A stretch of 64,000 nt of DNA from CAIXSC01 sp046349935 (GTDB lineage: Bacteria > Planctomycetota > Planctomycetia > Pirellulales > Pirellulaceae). Each line of letters starts with the position of its first letter. Positions within the stretch are counted from its first letter, which is position 1. Under the pieces are notes generated by a model that saw nothing but the letters and a program-made list of their open reading frames with translations, had not been told where the DNA came from and ran no database searches. The position numbers and the translations under genes are program-made. Location: NCBI GenBank assembly GCA_046349935.1, contig JAXMBK010000003.1, positions 310,001-374,000 of the forward strand, read 5' to 3'. Shown piece after piece: positions 44,801 through 54,266 of the stretch.

Positions 44801-45125
44801 GCGCAGCGGCCACGATCATCTCGTGCGCCTTCATGGCGCGCTGCATATCCTCTGGCGAAAGCCCGCGGCCCTTCCGCGTGGCGACATGCGTGTCGAGCGA
44901 ACGTTCTTGGCCTCCTTTGTCGAACGCAAACTCGTGCTGCGAGCCGTCGCGCGAATCGATCAGACGCACGTTGTATCCGGCGATGATCGCTGGCTTCTGC
45001 GGCTGCAGCTCTTCCATGACGCTTGCAACGGCGTCGCGTTGCGTTTGTTTCCGCTCGACATACACGGCCAAATCGGTGCGAATTCCGAGAATCGCGTCGA
45101 TAAATTGCAGTTGGCTGGCTTCCAT
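41853..45125 (-). CDS. Locus B protein 2 (B2): 1090-aa protein sharing its core with A3
   Basis: Not recognised. Residues 1-150 include QKPAIIAGYNVRLIDSRD and may form a small domain. Residues about 150-400 are charged helices, and about 430-650 is very Ala-rich. From about 711 to 861 there are Gly/Ala/Ser-rich hydrophobic stretches (GSILTGLASTSVSIAGAA, LKAAKLIVKFGVAM, LVQIASAILGSVPEPVTM). Then comes HAIAWAAMEKQPADPVAR near 897-915. This hydrophobic-then-motif order matches A3. The C-terminal 150 residues differ from A3. GGGGAG precedes the ATG. It lies 69 bp after B1 and 3 bp before B3. It could insert in membranes or form a buried bundle; no leader is present. Confidence 0.75.
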   Translation of the reverse strand: MEASQLQFIDAILGIRTDLAVYVERKQTQRDAVASVMEELQPQKPAIIAGYNVRLIDSRDGSQHEFAFDKGGQERSLDTHVATRKGRGLSPEDMQRAMKAHEMIVAAARKLIDRKDAEGRPLFSDPRELTQEFFTPLVREGVMPENFVVDAYSEVQEMLNAAFASYKETTQASRDEAQRVQAEEWAKRNGGSDGVDKLAAGLKHLGASANKLLDRVGLNAKARNRLELASACAKAGIDFVLMELTIAKWDREPGREFSNIEQSFESFLNPRQEGSSQTDQDLLRLEQAQTFRKEKIQGIEWLSRGEKGDLLKVLERTEQVDFKIGTTAASGVLPEAGDVINKVALTGDKLKKLTEVLERSHHEWTNRESARDAARQIDDALARRTAEVFGKSAGTEIQGRFIRSCDFAVIGAAVSETKADDQAVITEMRVSLAAALLSGLGPEAAGCAQRLADGFHRRAPGEAFRKLLNKNPAGAFKLLTAAAEEAIAEALTEVGADLQQSIQQDQVRKSLEAAVGGVEEALAAALQSAAGANAAAAFEGMYAAQVDVRAALLAALSDPPDAQRVVASFAAGFTAAFLAASPSPADKAFGRVGRKIAGSLVSSLDLATLAEQLQDDPRAAAAAIVQAAKSATRDGVQSSDSLLTQLSDPATLRQIAGKAALPDDGAELLEELEQGDAEIQEYERQLVLIDQGTASSAELKSIESLIEQMRQDKMIAELVLASGSILTGLASTSVSIAGAATENITDVLVGEIAGPLKAAKLIVKFGVAMKRAHDRRKLFESFQRTLAVSKRANSALRSTVQGFLDNKSEQIAFRAIEDALTLVQIASAILGSVPEPVTMAVGKTMSAIATSAESALKASEMIYGEVKLAHAWRVTLAAIRNPRERSTGLAALRLNPTLGMHAIAWAAMEKQPADPVARMLLSELGLNEQTLAVSGTEAKVREYLVTLLSEDRSLVDASRLGADWMPRDVQLNLRDWSTAVFRASREAVPPLAPGGARDVLIALKPLEKVDLSVLAEEADQGVLAPERGEQLLAAAARLTQTLREYEPTAEDGSRHEEMAGLVARFLQLAVEKERRIREICDAFMQTEGEG

Positions 45126-45194
45126 CGATCAAGGCTCCCCACACGGAAACAGGCAAGAGGTCGACGCAACATCGGCAAACACCGCACGTTTCGA

Positions 45195-48100
45195 TCAGAC
45201 GGCGTTCAGCAGTTGCAGTTCCAGTTCTTTGAGCGTGACGCGCACGCCGGCGACGGCGTTCAGCACGACGTCGGCCGAGAAGGGGTTCTGCATGCGATCC
45301 GCTAGCTGTCTGAGGAGCGGATTCGTCAACAATTCGTCGCGAAACTGTCGCATCGTCCGCAAAGCGACTTCGCGTTCGGCCAGACGAGTTCGGCGAGCCG
45401 CGGCCTGCTCCGTCGTCGTTTCGGGCAACTCGGCCGCCAAGATCCGAATCGAAGCGCTGAACGCGGTCGCTTCAAAGCGGCCCGCCAGTTCTTCGACCAA
45501 TTTCGCCGCCGCCTCGGCCTTCGACTTTACAGAGTCTTCCGGCTCGGACGATGCGGCGGTCCGGATGCCGGCGGCGACGTCGCGAACGGCCGAGTTGAAG
45601 GCCGCCGTGCGGCGCCGCCACTTGTCTTCAAGACGCAGCAGACCATCCGCCGCCGGCAGCGAGACGTTCGTCGACGCTCCGTGATCAAGCAAGCGCAACG
45701 CGGTCCGTTCGGCCTCTTCGAGCAGTCCGTAAGCTCGCGCGAAGTCGGCCTTCATCTGCTCCATCTGGGGCGCGGGCTGAGCGCCTTTCTTTTCGTGCGG
45801 CAGCGTCTTGAGCACCTTGAGATAGGGCGAAACGGCCTTCGCCGCGGCGCTGGCCGCCTTGGCCAATCCGTCGACCATCTCGCCGTCGCCGTCCGGCGTC
45901 GACTCGACGATCGCCTTGATGCGCGGCAACGTGACGCCCGTGAAAATCGCCTTCCGCTGCTCGAACTGCATCGCCATATCGCGCACAAGTCGCTGAGCAT
46001 GCACCTGCTGCGAGTCCAACTGCAGCAAGCGGTGCAATTTGTCCGGGGCGTCGCTGATGGACTTGAGTTCTTGCAACAAGCTCTCCAAGGCGGCGATCGC
46101 CTGTTCGACGCCGTCTTCTTTCGCTTTGAACTCGGAGGCGTCCTTGATGCGCGATTCGACGTACACGAGATAGGCGTCGCCGCGATCTCCCGGATAAGCG
46201 GCGGTGAACGCTTTGAGCGTCTTCAGTCGTTCGACGGCGTCGACCTTCAGTTCTTTGTAGTCGGCGACCGCCAACAATCGAGCCTTGGCTTTGTCTTCCG
46301 CTTCCGACGTATGCTGCTCGAACTCGGCCACTTTCGCGGCGATTTCTCGCGGCGTGAGCCGGCTGGCTTCAACCCTGAGTTCCAGTAATTCGTTCCAGAG
46401 TCGCCGATAGGTTTCAGGCAGTGACTCCATCAGCGCCCCGACGCGAGCCGACGCGGCCTCCATTCGCCGCTTGTTGTCCTCATGCCGCTCGGCATCCCGC
46501 GCAAGTTCGTCGAGGGTCGCTTGGAGTTTCGCCAGTTCCTTCCGCGCCGTCTCGATCAGGTCGGGATCGTCGGAATCGACCATCCACGCCAGATCCATGG
46601 CTTGGCGTTCGAGTTCTCGCCGGTACTCGGCGCCGACGGGCAGCTCAGGCAGTCGGTCGAAAACCGAGGATTGCAGTTCGCCGGCGAATTTCAAGCGCCG
46701 CTTCTGTTGCTCGCGTCGAGCCGTCTTGACCTTGAGATGCAGGGCGTCGAGAAAGTCCTGAATGTCAAGCTGGGGATTCGCGGTCAGGTTCATCCACTGA
46801 GTCGCTTCGGCCGCTGCATCAACGCCTAGACCGCGCAGTTCGGCGAGCCAGCGTTCCACCTTCTTCTCCGCCGCGAGACGCGATGGTTCGCGCTGGTTTG
46901 CCGGCTGCGGCAACGACGCCGTCAGTTGTTCGATGGTGGTACGACGCAGCACTCTTCGAGCGTCTGACGCGAGGGCGGCCAATTGCGTGCAAACGAGCGT
47001 CCGTGCATGGCTCAACTCATCCGCCTTGTTGGGCAGTTGAGACGAAGTCTGCCTCCATTCTGCGACGCGTTGGTCGGCGCGATCCCACCAATACTGGATC
47101 AACCTGTCCGCTTGGTCGGCAGCCAGCCCCTTCACGCCGTAAATGACCGCCGCCAGCGCTCCCTTGGCGTCGTTCGCCGCTCGATCAACGACGTCTCTTG
47201 CGGCGCGAAACTCGCGCCAATACTCTTCGTCGTCCACGGCGTCGCCCAGCGTCCCCAGACTCGCGCTCAAAGCCTGGTCTGCCTCGGACAACGAAAGTGG
47301 CTGATCGCCGACGCGCGCCGCGGCGAACGCTTCCAAGGCAGCTTGAAAATCGGGCTTCTGGAATTCCGCAAGCGTTGCGCTGACCGCATCAAACAGCCGC
47401 CGCGCCTCTTCGGCATGGACAGGAATCTCCATCGCCCGGCGCGCTCGACCGAGCATCCCGCGCAGTTCGGTCCGTCGCCGTCCCCACTCGTCGACAAGTT
47501 CTTCTTGCGCATCGAGCCACGGATCGAGCGTCGCGCCAGCTGCTGCCGATTGTCGCTTCGCCTCGCTCCAACGTCGCTGCGGCAACAAGGAATTGGCTGC
47601 GCGTTCATGGGTCCGAATTGCGTCCTGGAGCGCGGAACCGCCCAAATCCAAGGCGCGGCAACGAGTCAATTTCCGGCCCAGGTCATCGGTCGCCGCGATG
47701 GCGGCTGCTCGTTCGTGGGTGAGTGCAGCGATGCGCTCGCGCACCGTCGCCGCCAGTTCGAGCAATTCGCGAGTCGCCGAGTCGGGTGCTCGACGACCGC
47801 CGTCCGCCGCGTCGATCGCTTGCTCGCGCAGCGTCTCCACTTCGTACGCCGGGGCCGCGTCGCCAAGCGACTGGAGTAGTTCGAGCACCTCGTGCAGTTG
47901 CTGCTGGACTTCGTCCGGCACTCGCGTCGACAGCAGCGTTTGGTGAGCCGCGCGTCCTTCTTCCAGGATGGCATCGATCCCTTTCAGCGAGTCGAGCGCT
48001 TCACGATGCCCGGTCCACACATCGTCGACCTTGCGGATTTGCGATCGCGCCTGCGTCAGCCGTTCGCGAATACGCTGGGCGTGTTCTTCCGCACCGGGCA

Positions 48101-48809
48101 ACGCTTCTAGCTCTTTGGCCGCCTCGCCGGCGGCCTGCTCCGCGGCCGCGAACCGCTTCTGTTCTTTCGCCGACCGCGCCGCACGTTCCTCGGCCGCTTG
48201 CGCCGCTTCCCGCGCCCTGTCCAGTTGTTCCTGAAAACTCGCCAGACTGTTGACTGCGCCGTTTAGGCGTTCAACTTCGAGACTGGACGCCGCCAAGTTG
48301 CGATACGATTCGGCCAGATCGCAGTAGGAGTCGGCTTCGCTCAGATGAGCGAACACGGGCGAAGTCGGGGAGGTCGCGTCGCGCCAGCCGCGAGCGGCGG
48401 CCAGTTGAATGCGAGCTTCCCTCAGTTTCTTGTCGAACTTGGCGGTCGCCCCATCGACGTCCTTGATGCGCGCGAGCACTTTGGTCAGATCCTTGGCCAA
48501 TTGCGACAAGCGCGCCGACAAATTGACCACCATCTCTTTGTCGAGACTCCGCCCAGACGAATCGGCTTGCTCGACGATCTGAAGAAACTCCGCTCGAAAC
48601 AGCTGGTATTCCTGGGCGCGTTTCGTCTGGAGCTTGGCCAGAAGTTCGGACGCCTTCTTGGTCGCCGCCGCCATTTCGCCGCGTCGACCTGGGCCGAGCG
48701 CCGGTTTCTTGAGGATCTTCCGCGCCGCGCGACACCAATTCACGGCCTGTTCCAACTCCGCGTCTGGAAGCGGGGGGCGAGTCGCGGAGGGTTGGTCGGC
48801 GATGGACAT
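45195..48809 (-). CDS. Locus B protein 1 (B1): 1204-aa coiled-coil protein with shared tail
   Basis: A long helical, charged protein without a recognised domain. Heptad-like stretches are dense around residues 150-260 (EAAQAAEERAARSAKEQKRF) and 640-760. The start MSIADQPSA is set by AGGGAG nine bases upstream; a longer frame runs through leader sequence and reads like junk. The end (NPLLRQLADRMQNPF, then VRVTLKELELQL) matches the C-terminal tail of A1, A2 and B3. First gene of the locus B operon, 136 bp after a glycosyltransferase gene on the same strand. No Walker motif was seen, arguing against an SMC-like ATPase. Confidence 0.75.
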   Translation of the reverse strand: MSIADQPSATRPPLPDAELEQAVNWCRAARKILKKPALGPGRRGEMAAATKKASELLAKLQTKRAQEYQLFRAEFLQIVEQADSSGRSLDKEMVVNLSARLSQLAKDLTKVLARIKDVDGATAKFDKKLREARIQLAAARGWRDATSPTSPVFAHLSEADSYCDLAESYRNLAASSLEVERLNGAVNSLASFQEQLDRAREAAQAAEERAARSAKEQKRFAAAEQAAGEAAKELEALPGAEEHAQRIRERLTQARSQIRKVDDVWTGHREALDSLKGIDAILEEGRAAHQTLLSTRVPDEVQQQLHEVLELLQSLGDAAPAYEVETLREQAIDAADGGRRAPDSATRELLELAATVRERIAALTHERAAAIAATDDLGRKLTRCRALDLGGSALQDAIRTHERAANSLLPQRRWSEAKRQSAAAGATLDPWLDAQEELVDEWGRRRTELRGMLGRARRAMEIPVHAEEARRLFDAVSATLAEFQKPDFQAALEAFAAARVGDQPLSLSEADQALSASLGTLGDAVDDEEYWREFRAARDVVDRAANDAKGALAAVIYGVKGLAADQADRLIQYWWDRADQRVAEWRQTSSQLPNKADELSHARTLVCTQLAALASDARRVLRRTTIEQLTASLPQPANQREPSRLAAEKKVERWLAELRGLGVDAAAEATQWMNLTANPQLDIQDFLDALHLKVKTARREQQKRRLKFAGELQSSVFDRLPELPVGAEYRRELERQAMDLAWMVDSDDPDLIETARKELAKLQATLDELARDAERHEDNKRRMEAASARVGALMESLPETYRRLWNELLELRVEASRLTPREIAAKVAEFEQHTSEAEDKAKARLLAVADYKELKVDAVERLKTLKAFTAAYPGDRGDAYLVYVESRIKDASEFKAKEDGVEQAIAALESLLQELKSISDAPDKLHRLLQLDSQQVHAQRLVRDMAMQFEQRKAIFTGVTLPRIKAIVESTPDGDGEMVDGLAKAASAAAKAVSPYLKVLKTLPHEKKGAQPAPQMEQMKADFARAYGLLEEAERTALRLLDHGASTNVSLPAADGLLRLEDKWRRRTAAFNSAVRDVAAGIRTAASSEPEDSVKSKAEAAAKLVEELAGRFEATAFSASIRILAAELPETTTEQAAARRTRLAEREVALRTMRQFRDELLTNPLLRQLADRMQNPFSADVVLNAVAGVRVTLKELELQLLNAV

Positions 48810-48945
48810 ACGGCGAGACTCCCTGGACGGAACGGCTACCGAGCGGCACAAGTCGGTCCCTGCCCTGAGGCGGGGATGACAGGTAGTGCGTCGGACGCCC
48901 TCAGGATGTCTCAGCCTGTAGAAAGATTTTTCTGAGCGGGCGGAT

Positions 48946-50802
48946 TTAGGCTGCGGGCCGCACAGCGGACGCGGCCGGCAGCGACGATTGAACCAGCGTT
49001 TGCAAGATTGCATCGCCCGTATGTCGCTGAGAGTAATCCACGGCGAAGCGGCGCGCCGTCGCCTGATAGTGAGCGTGAAAGCGGCTGATTTCGCGCAGGC
49101 GTCGGCCGAATTCGCGTTCGTCGGCGGCCGCCAGTCCCACCGCGCCCAAGGGACGCCCCTGCGGCCATTCGGCCGTCGGCGCCAGCGTCTGGACGCGCAC
49201 CAACCGCCAGCGATCGGCCGCTTCGCCGTCCAGGTCGGCGACTTGCAACGACGCGGTCGCCGCCCCTGGGACGATGCGCACCAACGACGCCCACGAGTCG
49301 CAGCCCGGCGGCGGACGATCGACCAGCGTGCAGCGATCGAGTTCCTGTCCGGCGCGATCGAATTGAGCGACTTGCACCCGGGCGTAGGTCCCTGGAGGCG
49401 TCTGAGCGCCGCGGAACTCGAGGACCAATTCGCCGGCCAGGGCGGGCAAGTCCCATGACTCGCCGTTGCGCGGCGTCGCCGACGCGATCACGTCGCCGGA
49501 GCGGCGCATCTCGGCCATATGCCGTTGATTCACTTCCGCCACTTGCTCGGCCAGCCACGTGGCGGCAGGCACGATCACGGGTACGCCGATGCACAGCATC
49601 TCGACCAAGACGGCGCTGTAGCGAGCGTAGTAGCGTTGCGGATCATAGGGAAAGAGTCCGATATGGGCGTTCCGGAGAAAGCGGCGATAGTCGTCGGGAG
49701 GCATGGGATAGGGTAAGCGACGAATGGGCGACGCCCCCGCGACGACGGCCCGCCCGGTCGCCGCAGTCCGGGCCGCGATGACGCGTTCCAGTTCGTTGAC
49801 GGACGCGTTCGAGGCATCGACCAAGCCTGCCTGCGTGCGCAAGCGGCCTCGCTTGGACTGGCGTTCATGGTCGACCGGCTGCGCCTTGGAGGTTTGAATC
49901 TGCAATTCGCACCGTCCCGACTCAAACAGGTCGCTCCACACCTCGTCGATGATCGTCGCCAGCGACTTCCACCCTTTTTCCTGTCGACCATAGCCGCCGC
50001 AGACGACGCGCAGCGGGCGCGAATCGACGACCGATTCGGTCGGACATTCCTGGACGGCGGGCCGCGCGGGCGCCAACAGGTCAGGATGGACCGCACATTC
50101 CAACAGTTCAAACGGCGCTGCGCTTAGGGCGACGAACTGCCGCGTCATCGCCGGCGTCGTGCAGTAGAAGTGCAGCCGGTGTCTCGGCAAGCGCTGCAGC
50201 AAACTCCAGAAGTGGCGCTGCATGTCGATCAGGCGGGATGTTTGGCCCGCATGCTGGGGATCACGACCGTCGAGAAACGTATTGTGGAACTGCAGATGCC
50301 AGTCAATCTGGTCGGTCCCCGGCGTCTCGCTCAAGAAGCGAGTGAACCACACCAAGTCGTACTCGGTGACCGTTTGCAGAAACGCGAGATCGCCGCGCTG
50401 CGGTCGAATGGACTCCCAAAAGGCGCGCAGACCTTGCGCCTGTGCGCGGAGCCGCTTTCGTTGTTTGAATCGTCGACAGAGGGAGGACGCCGTCTGATGC
50501 CAGCGTTCAAAGCGCCGCCAAGGCGTAGGCGACCGCAGATCTTCCGTCCACGTTTCGAAGGGATTGAACGTCTTTTCGGCCACTCCCGTCAGCACCGAGA
50601 AGCGATGATAGGCCGATTCGCGAAATACTCCCTGCACAGGCCAACGGTCCGGCCATAACTCATCCTTCTTGAAGCTGCGGTTGGCAGCAACGACCGGACG
50701 CCACCCGCGCTGTTCAGCGGCTGCAAGCATCAACTGAGCGCACTCGTAATGATGTCCGCCCGCCTCGGAAAGCGATTGGTCGATCAGAATGAATTGACTC
50801 AT
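48946..50802 (-). CDS. GT-B glycosyltransferase with an inserted beta-sandwich-like segment
   Basis: A 618-residue protein beginning SQFILIDQSLSEAGGHHYE, typical of GT4-like enzymes. The donor-side region has RVVCGGYGRQEKGW and HIGLFPYDPQRYYARYSAVL, then EMLCIGVPVIVP. After this, about residues 447-540 are predominantly beta-type (LVLEFRGAQTPPGTYARVQV and VRIVPGAATASLQVADLDG), reminiscent of a carbohydrate-binding sandwich. The usual closing helix (HAHYQATARRFAVDYSQRH) follows. The ATG has GGAGG upstream and overlaps the stop of the next upstream gene (ATGA). Likely role: surface polysaccharide or glycoconjugate synthesis. Confidence 0.78.
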   Translation of the reverse strand: MSQFILIDQSLSEAGGHHYECAQLMLAAAEQRGWRPVVAANRSFKKDELWPDRWPVQGVFRESAYHRFSVLTGVAEKTFNPFETWTEDLRSPTPWRRFERWHQTASSLCRRFKQRKRLRAQAQGLRAFWESIRPQRGDLAFLQTVTEYDLVWFTRFLSETPGTDQIDWHLQFHNTFLDGRDPQHAGQTSRLIDMQRHFWSLLQRLPRHRLHFYCTTPAMTRQFVALSAAPFELLECAVHPDLLAPARPAVQECPTESVVDSRPLRVVCGGYGRQEKGWKSLATIIDEVWSDLFESGRCELQIQTSKAQPVDHERQSKRGRLRTQAGLVDASNASVNELERVIAARTAATGRAVVAGASPIRRLPYPMPPDDYRRFLRNAHIGLFPYDPQRYYARYSAVLVEMLCIGVPVIVPAATWLAEQVAEVNQRHMAEMRRSGDVIASATPRNGESWDLPALAGELVLEFRGAQTPPGTYARVQVAQFDRAGQELDRCTLVDRPPPGCDSWASLVRIVPGAATASLQVADLDGEAADRWRLVRVQTLAPTAEWPQGRPLGAVGLAAADEREFGRRLREISRFHAHYQATARRFAVDYSQRHTGDAILQTLVQSSLPAASAVRPAA

Positions 50803-52202
50803 GCCGCTTGCCTCCGCGACTCCTCCCCGCTTGGCGACTGCTGTCGCGGAAAGGATTCGTGAGCAAAGCGAGTGGCCCCTAGACGCAGGCACTCGGTCCA
50901 CAGGCGCAACGCCGAGGTCTCCCAGTCGGTCACGACGACAGCTTCGGAACGAGCCAGCGATCCGGCCGCTTGCGCCCGCAGCGTCTCGCGCAACAACTCG
51001 ACCAGCGACGACGAATTGCCGGGATCAAAGTAGCGACAGTGTTCGCCGCCCACTTCACGATGCGCCGGAATGTCGGACGCGAACACGCGTAAACCGAACC
51101 GCAACGCCTCGATAATCGGCAGCCCAAACCCTTCTGCAAAGGACGGAAAGACGAATGTCTGCGCGTGCTGATAGGCGAAGCGAAGCTCGGTGTCATTCAG
51201 GTCCGAAAACCAGAACAGCCGCTGTTGATAGTCTGGATGCGACGTGATTCGCTCGACAAGCTCGTCGCAACACCATCCCGCGCGGCCGACGAGACACAAA
51301 CGCAAGTCGGGGTGATCCGCACGCAGCTGGTCGAAGGCGTCCAGCAAGAGGGCATGATTCTTGCGCGGCTCTAGGGTGCAAACCAACAGCAGCGGCGGAG
51401 GCCCCGCCGCGGGTGCAAACACGTCGCGCAGCGCGGCTCGCACCGGCGCGTCGGGATGCGCCTGATCCAGAGAAACACCCAAGGGGAACCAACCGACGCG
51501 CCCCCGCAAGCGACTTCGCCGCGGTCCCATCTCCGCCAAATACGATTCGAGGTCGTCGCGCACGGCCTGCGAGATGGCGACGACGAAGTCGACGTGGTCG
51601 AGCGTCTCCTGCAGCCAGTTTTCGAAGGTCTCCGCGAACCCGGCCACTTGGTGCTCCGGGTAACGAATGGGGATGAGGTCATAGGACACCAACCCTACGC
51701 TTGCCCCCGCCTGGCGTACGTATTCCAACGGCCATGGCGCCTCGCGACACCACCCGACGTCGGGCAACAGCAGAATGTCGTCGGGCTGAAACCGCACTCG
51801 CGGATTCCCCATCGCCGGCTCCCAGTAGCAATACCAGCGCTGCAGCGGCACGTAGATCCTTTTGGGAACCAGCGCTTTGCGCAGCCGGCCGCGCAGCCAC
51901 ACGGCCCCGTCGCGAACCATTTGGAGTCGCCGGCGCCAAGCCGATTTCGGGGGGGCTGGGGAGTCGTCTGGCAACCGCGGAGACACGAGACGCCACACGC
52001 CGTGGACGTGGACGACCGGTCGACACTCAATCCCTAGCTGCTCGGCCGTCGCTTGACAGTGATGGATGAGGTTTCGGACGACGCGCTGGATGCCCGTATT
52101 GCCGCCGACTCGCCACGTCGCCGTGCAATCGAAGTAGATCCGCGGCTTCGCCGCCGCATCGGGAATCGCGTTTGCAGTCGTGGGCGATCGATACAGACTC
52201 AT
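50799..52202 (-). CDS. Glycosyltransferase family 4 protein
   Basis: A 467-residue GT4-type retaining transferase. The N-terminus reads IYFDCTATWRVGGNTGIQRV. Other signatures are LLVCTLEPRKNHALLLDAF, LVGRAGW and the E-x7-E block FPSFAEGFGLPIIEAL (about 350-365), followed by VFASDIPAHREVGG. The start is set by GAGGAG five bases before the ATG. It overlaps the following glycosyltransferase gene by 4 bp, so both act in one pathway, probably mannosyl or related transfer to a surface glycan. Confidence 0.88.
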   Translation of the reverse strand: MSLYRSPTTANAIPDAAAKPRIYFDCTATWRVGGNTGIQRVVRNLIHHCQATAEQLGIECRPVVHVHGVWRLVSPRLPDDSPAPPKSAWRRRLQMVRDGAVWLRGRLRKALVPKRIYVPLQRWYCYWEPAMGNPRVRFQPDDILLLPDVGWCREAPWPLEYVRQAGASVGLVSYDLIPIRYPEHQVAGFAETFENWLQETLDHVDFVVAISQAVRDDLESYLAEMGPRRSRLRGRVGWFPLGVSLDQAHPDAPVRAALRDVFAPAAGPPPLLLVCTLEPRKNHALLLDAFDQLRADHPDLRLCLVGRAGWCCDELVERITSHPDYQQRLFWFSDLNDTELRFAYQHAQTFVFPSFAEGFGLPIIEALRFGLRVFASDIPAHREVGGEHCRYFDPGNSSSLVELLRETLRAQAAGSLARSEAVVVTDWETSALRLWTECLRLGATRFAHESFPRQQSPSGEESRRQAA

Positions 52203-52348
52203 GGGCACTCCTCGCCCCTCCGAAACAGCTTCCTTGCTTCTTCCTAATTTGGTTCCACAGTCTATCGGCGTCGCCAGGGTTGACCAACCCCACTTCGGCC
52301 GCGACGCCCGCCGCATTCCTCCTAAGCCCCCAGCATTAAACGCAGAGA

Positions 52349-52382
52349 GGCGGCCGAAAGTCGCCTTCGACTTCCGGCCGCC
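52349..52382 (-). terminator. Hairpin downstream of the DUF1598 gene
   Basis: ggcggccgaaagtcg and cgacttccggccgcc pair over 15 bp with one mismatch and a 4-nt loop. It lies 48 bp past the stop of the DUF1598 gene, in the 228-bp gap before the glycosyltransferase operon. The minus strand continues TCTCTGCGTTTAATG, only partly T-rich. Confidence 0.6.
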
Positions 52383-52430
52383 CCTGAGTGTTTACCCGAC
52401 AGCGACTCGCGGCCCTAGGCCGAGGAGCGG

Positions 52431-54266
52431 TTAGTCCCACCACCAAGCGTCGGCCGCCAGATTCTTCGGCTTGCCGCCCGCTCGGTTCGCTTCAAGCTTG
52501 CCGTAGGAGTCGACCTTGATGCGTTCCGAAGTCACGAGCCCGCGGACATCGACCGACACTCCGCCGCTCACGCCGACCACGACCTGAGTCCGATTGATCA
52601 CGCGGTGATTCACGATCGACTCGACTTCCCGCGGGGCGACGCCGAGTTCCGTCGGGCAGTACTCCGGATTGCCGAAATAGGCCATCTGCCAGCCGGTCTG
52701 CGTGCTCAAGTCTTGCGACTTGATCAACGCGGCGACCAGCGCCAGATCGAAGATGTTCTGCAGTTCGGCATAGACCGGGTACTTGGCCGCCAACGCCGGG
52801 AAGTGCTTCGTGAAGCTCTCCGTGAATTGGCGGTTGAACAGGTCGGCCTTGCCCGTGTGGACGCGATCGCCGCGTTCGGTGAGCAGTTCGTTTTCGCTGA
52901 GCACCTTGACGCCCTGACCGCGGAGTTCAAACGCATCGTGCGACTCGGTCGCCTGAACGGCGTCGTAATTCACCGTGAACCACCAGCGCAGCACATCCAT
53001 CGGCGGCACAACGCCGTCCTTGCTGGCCTGCAGCGAATCGAGGTAGCTCGTAACGCCGAGCACGCCTTCTTCGAGTCCCATGCCGACGAGCTTCATGCGA
53101 TAGTCCGCTTCGACCAAGATGCGGGCCGCTCGAGTGCGCGGGTCGATGCCGAAGACCTTGATGTCCTGGATGCCGACTGCATCGCGCAGCTGGGCAACCC
53201 AGGCATCGCGTTGGCCCGGCTTCAGCGGCTTCTTCGAGGTCTCCTCGACGAACGCCTTCGCGCGAACCAGGTTTTCATTGCGAGGATTGATGGAGCAGCC
53301 GAAGACGCCGTCTCCCTCGCGGACGCTTTGCAGCAGCACGATCAAGTCGTCCAATTGCACGACCGGCCGCCCTTTGTCCAGGCTGACCATCCGACCTTCG
53401 GCGTCGCGCGTCCAATCGCCAGCCGGGCCGGCGATCACCACGTCGCCCGTTTCCGGGTAGACCAGAACGTATTGGATGCGTTGCAAACCCGCGAGCGACC
53501 GCAGATCCTCTTCCACCGGCTGTCCGAGGACTCGGCGCAGTTGCACTTCGCGTTCCAGCCGCGACAGGGAAACTTTGCGCAGGGCCGACGACTTGCGCAC
53601 GTCGCGATTGCCGTTCGACTCAAGCGCTGCACTGCGCACGCTGGTGAGGCTGGAACCGGCCGTACGAGCCATCCCCTTGGAGAGCATGCCCCGAGCGTCA
53701 ACCAGAACGCCTTGCGGGAACTGTTCGACGGTGCCGACGCCGCCGTCGTCTTGCCAACCGGGCGAGGGCATACCGGTGGTGTTTTGGATGAGGTCCATCA
53801 GCGGCTGGAAGTCGGCCATCGCCGCACCACCCCGTCCGCCCAAACCGGGCATCATTCCGAAGCCCGGCTGCCCTCCCACGAAACCGCCATTTCCCCCGGG
53901 CATAAAACCGGATTGAACTTGGCCGCTCCCGCGGAACGCGTTCGCGAACCCGCCGCGAGCGCCGGCGGCGAGTTGGCCGGCGGCAACTTGGTTCAGCACC
54001 GCGTTTTGCTGGTCGGCGCCGAGCACCTGGGCCAGTACGCGAGCGGGGCCGAATTCACCCGCGGCGATGTGCTCGGCAATCTTCTTTTCGACTTCGGCCG
54101 GCTTCTGCCCTGCCTGATCTTCGGCTCGCACTACGGCGATCGGCGACCACGGGGCGACGATCGACGCCAGTCCGACCACGACGCCCAGTACCGCGCCCTG
54201 CACGATGCTGTGCAGCATCGTCCGGCGTCCCGTGGGCTTCCAACTTTGAGTCACTCGCGTCAGCAT
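52431..54266 (-). CDS. DUF1598 protein, planctomycete-specific, exported
   Basis: A 611-residue protein with a signal/anchor (SIVQGAVLGVVVGLASIVAPW) after a basic start. Then come a helical segment with KIAEHIAAGEFGPARVLAQVL, a Gly/Phe-rich linker (GGNGGFVGGQPGFGMMPG), and the DUF1598 domain (VDARGMLSKGM... RILVEADYRMKLVGMGLE... LRWWFTVNYD... HRVINRTQVVVGVSGGVSVD). The family is known almost only from planctomycetes and has no assigned function. The ATG at 54266 follows AGGGAG. It is divergent from the vWA gene, with 214 bp between the start codons. Confidence 0.85.
   Translation of the reverse strand: MLTRVTQSWKPTGRRTMLHSIVQGAVLGVVVGLASIVAPWSPIAVVRAEDQAGQKPAEVEKKIAEHIAAGEFGPARVLAQVLGADQQNAVLNQVAAGQLAAGARGGFANAFRGSGQVQSGFMPGGNGGFVGGQPGFGMMPGLGGRGGAAMADFQPLMDLIQNTTGMPSPGWQDDGGVGTVEQFPQGVLVDARGMLSKGMARTAGSSLTSVRSAALESNGNRDVRKSSALRKVSLSRLEREVQLRRVLGQPVEEDLRSLAGLQRIQYVLVYPETGDVVIAGPAGDWTRDAEGRMVSLDKGRPVVQLDDLIVLLQSVREGDGVFGCSINPRNENLVRAKAFVEETSKKPLKPGQRDAWVAQLRDAVGIQDIKVFGIDPRTRAARILVEADYRMKLVGMGLEEGVLGVTSYLDSLQASKDGVVPPMDVLRWWFTVNYDAVQATESHDAFELRGQGVKVLSENELLTERGDRVHTGKADLFNRQFTESFTKHFPALAAKYPVYAELQNIFDLALVAALIKSQDLSTQTGWQMAYFGNPEYCPTELGVAPREVESIVNHRVINRTQVVVGVSGGVSVDVRGLVTSERIKVDSYGKLEANRAGGKPKNLAADAWWWD

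Noticed and set aside
45195..48809. B1 as an SMC/Rad50-type ATPase because of its coiled coils
   Set aside because: No Walker A, Walker B or ABC signature was found at either end.
48810..49013. 68-residue N-terminal extension of B1
   Set aside because: Cys/Arg-rich, unlike the rest of the protein, and it overlaps the end of the glycosyltransferase gene; the ATG at 48807-48809 has a good ribosome-binding site.
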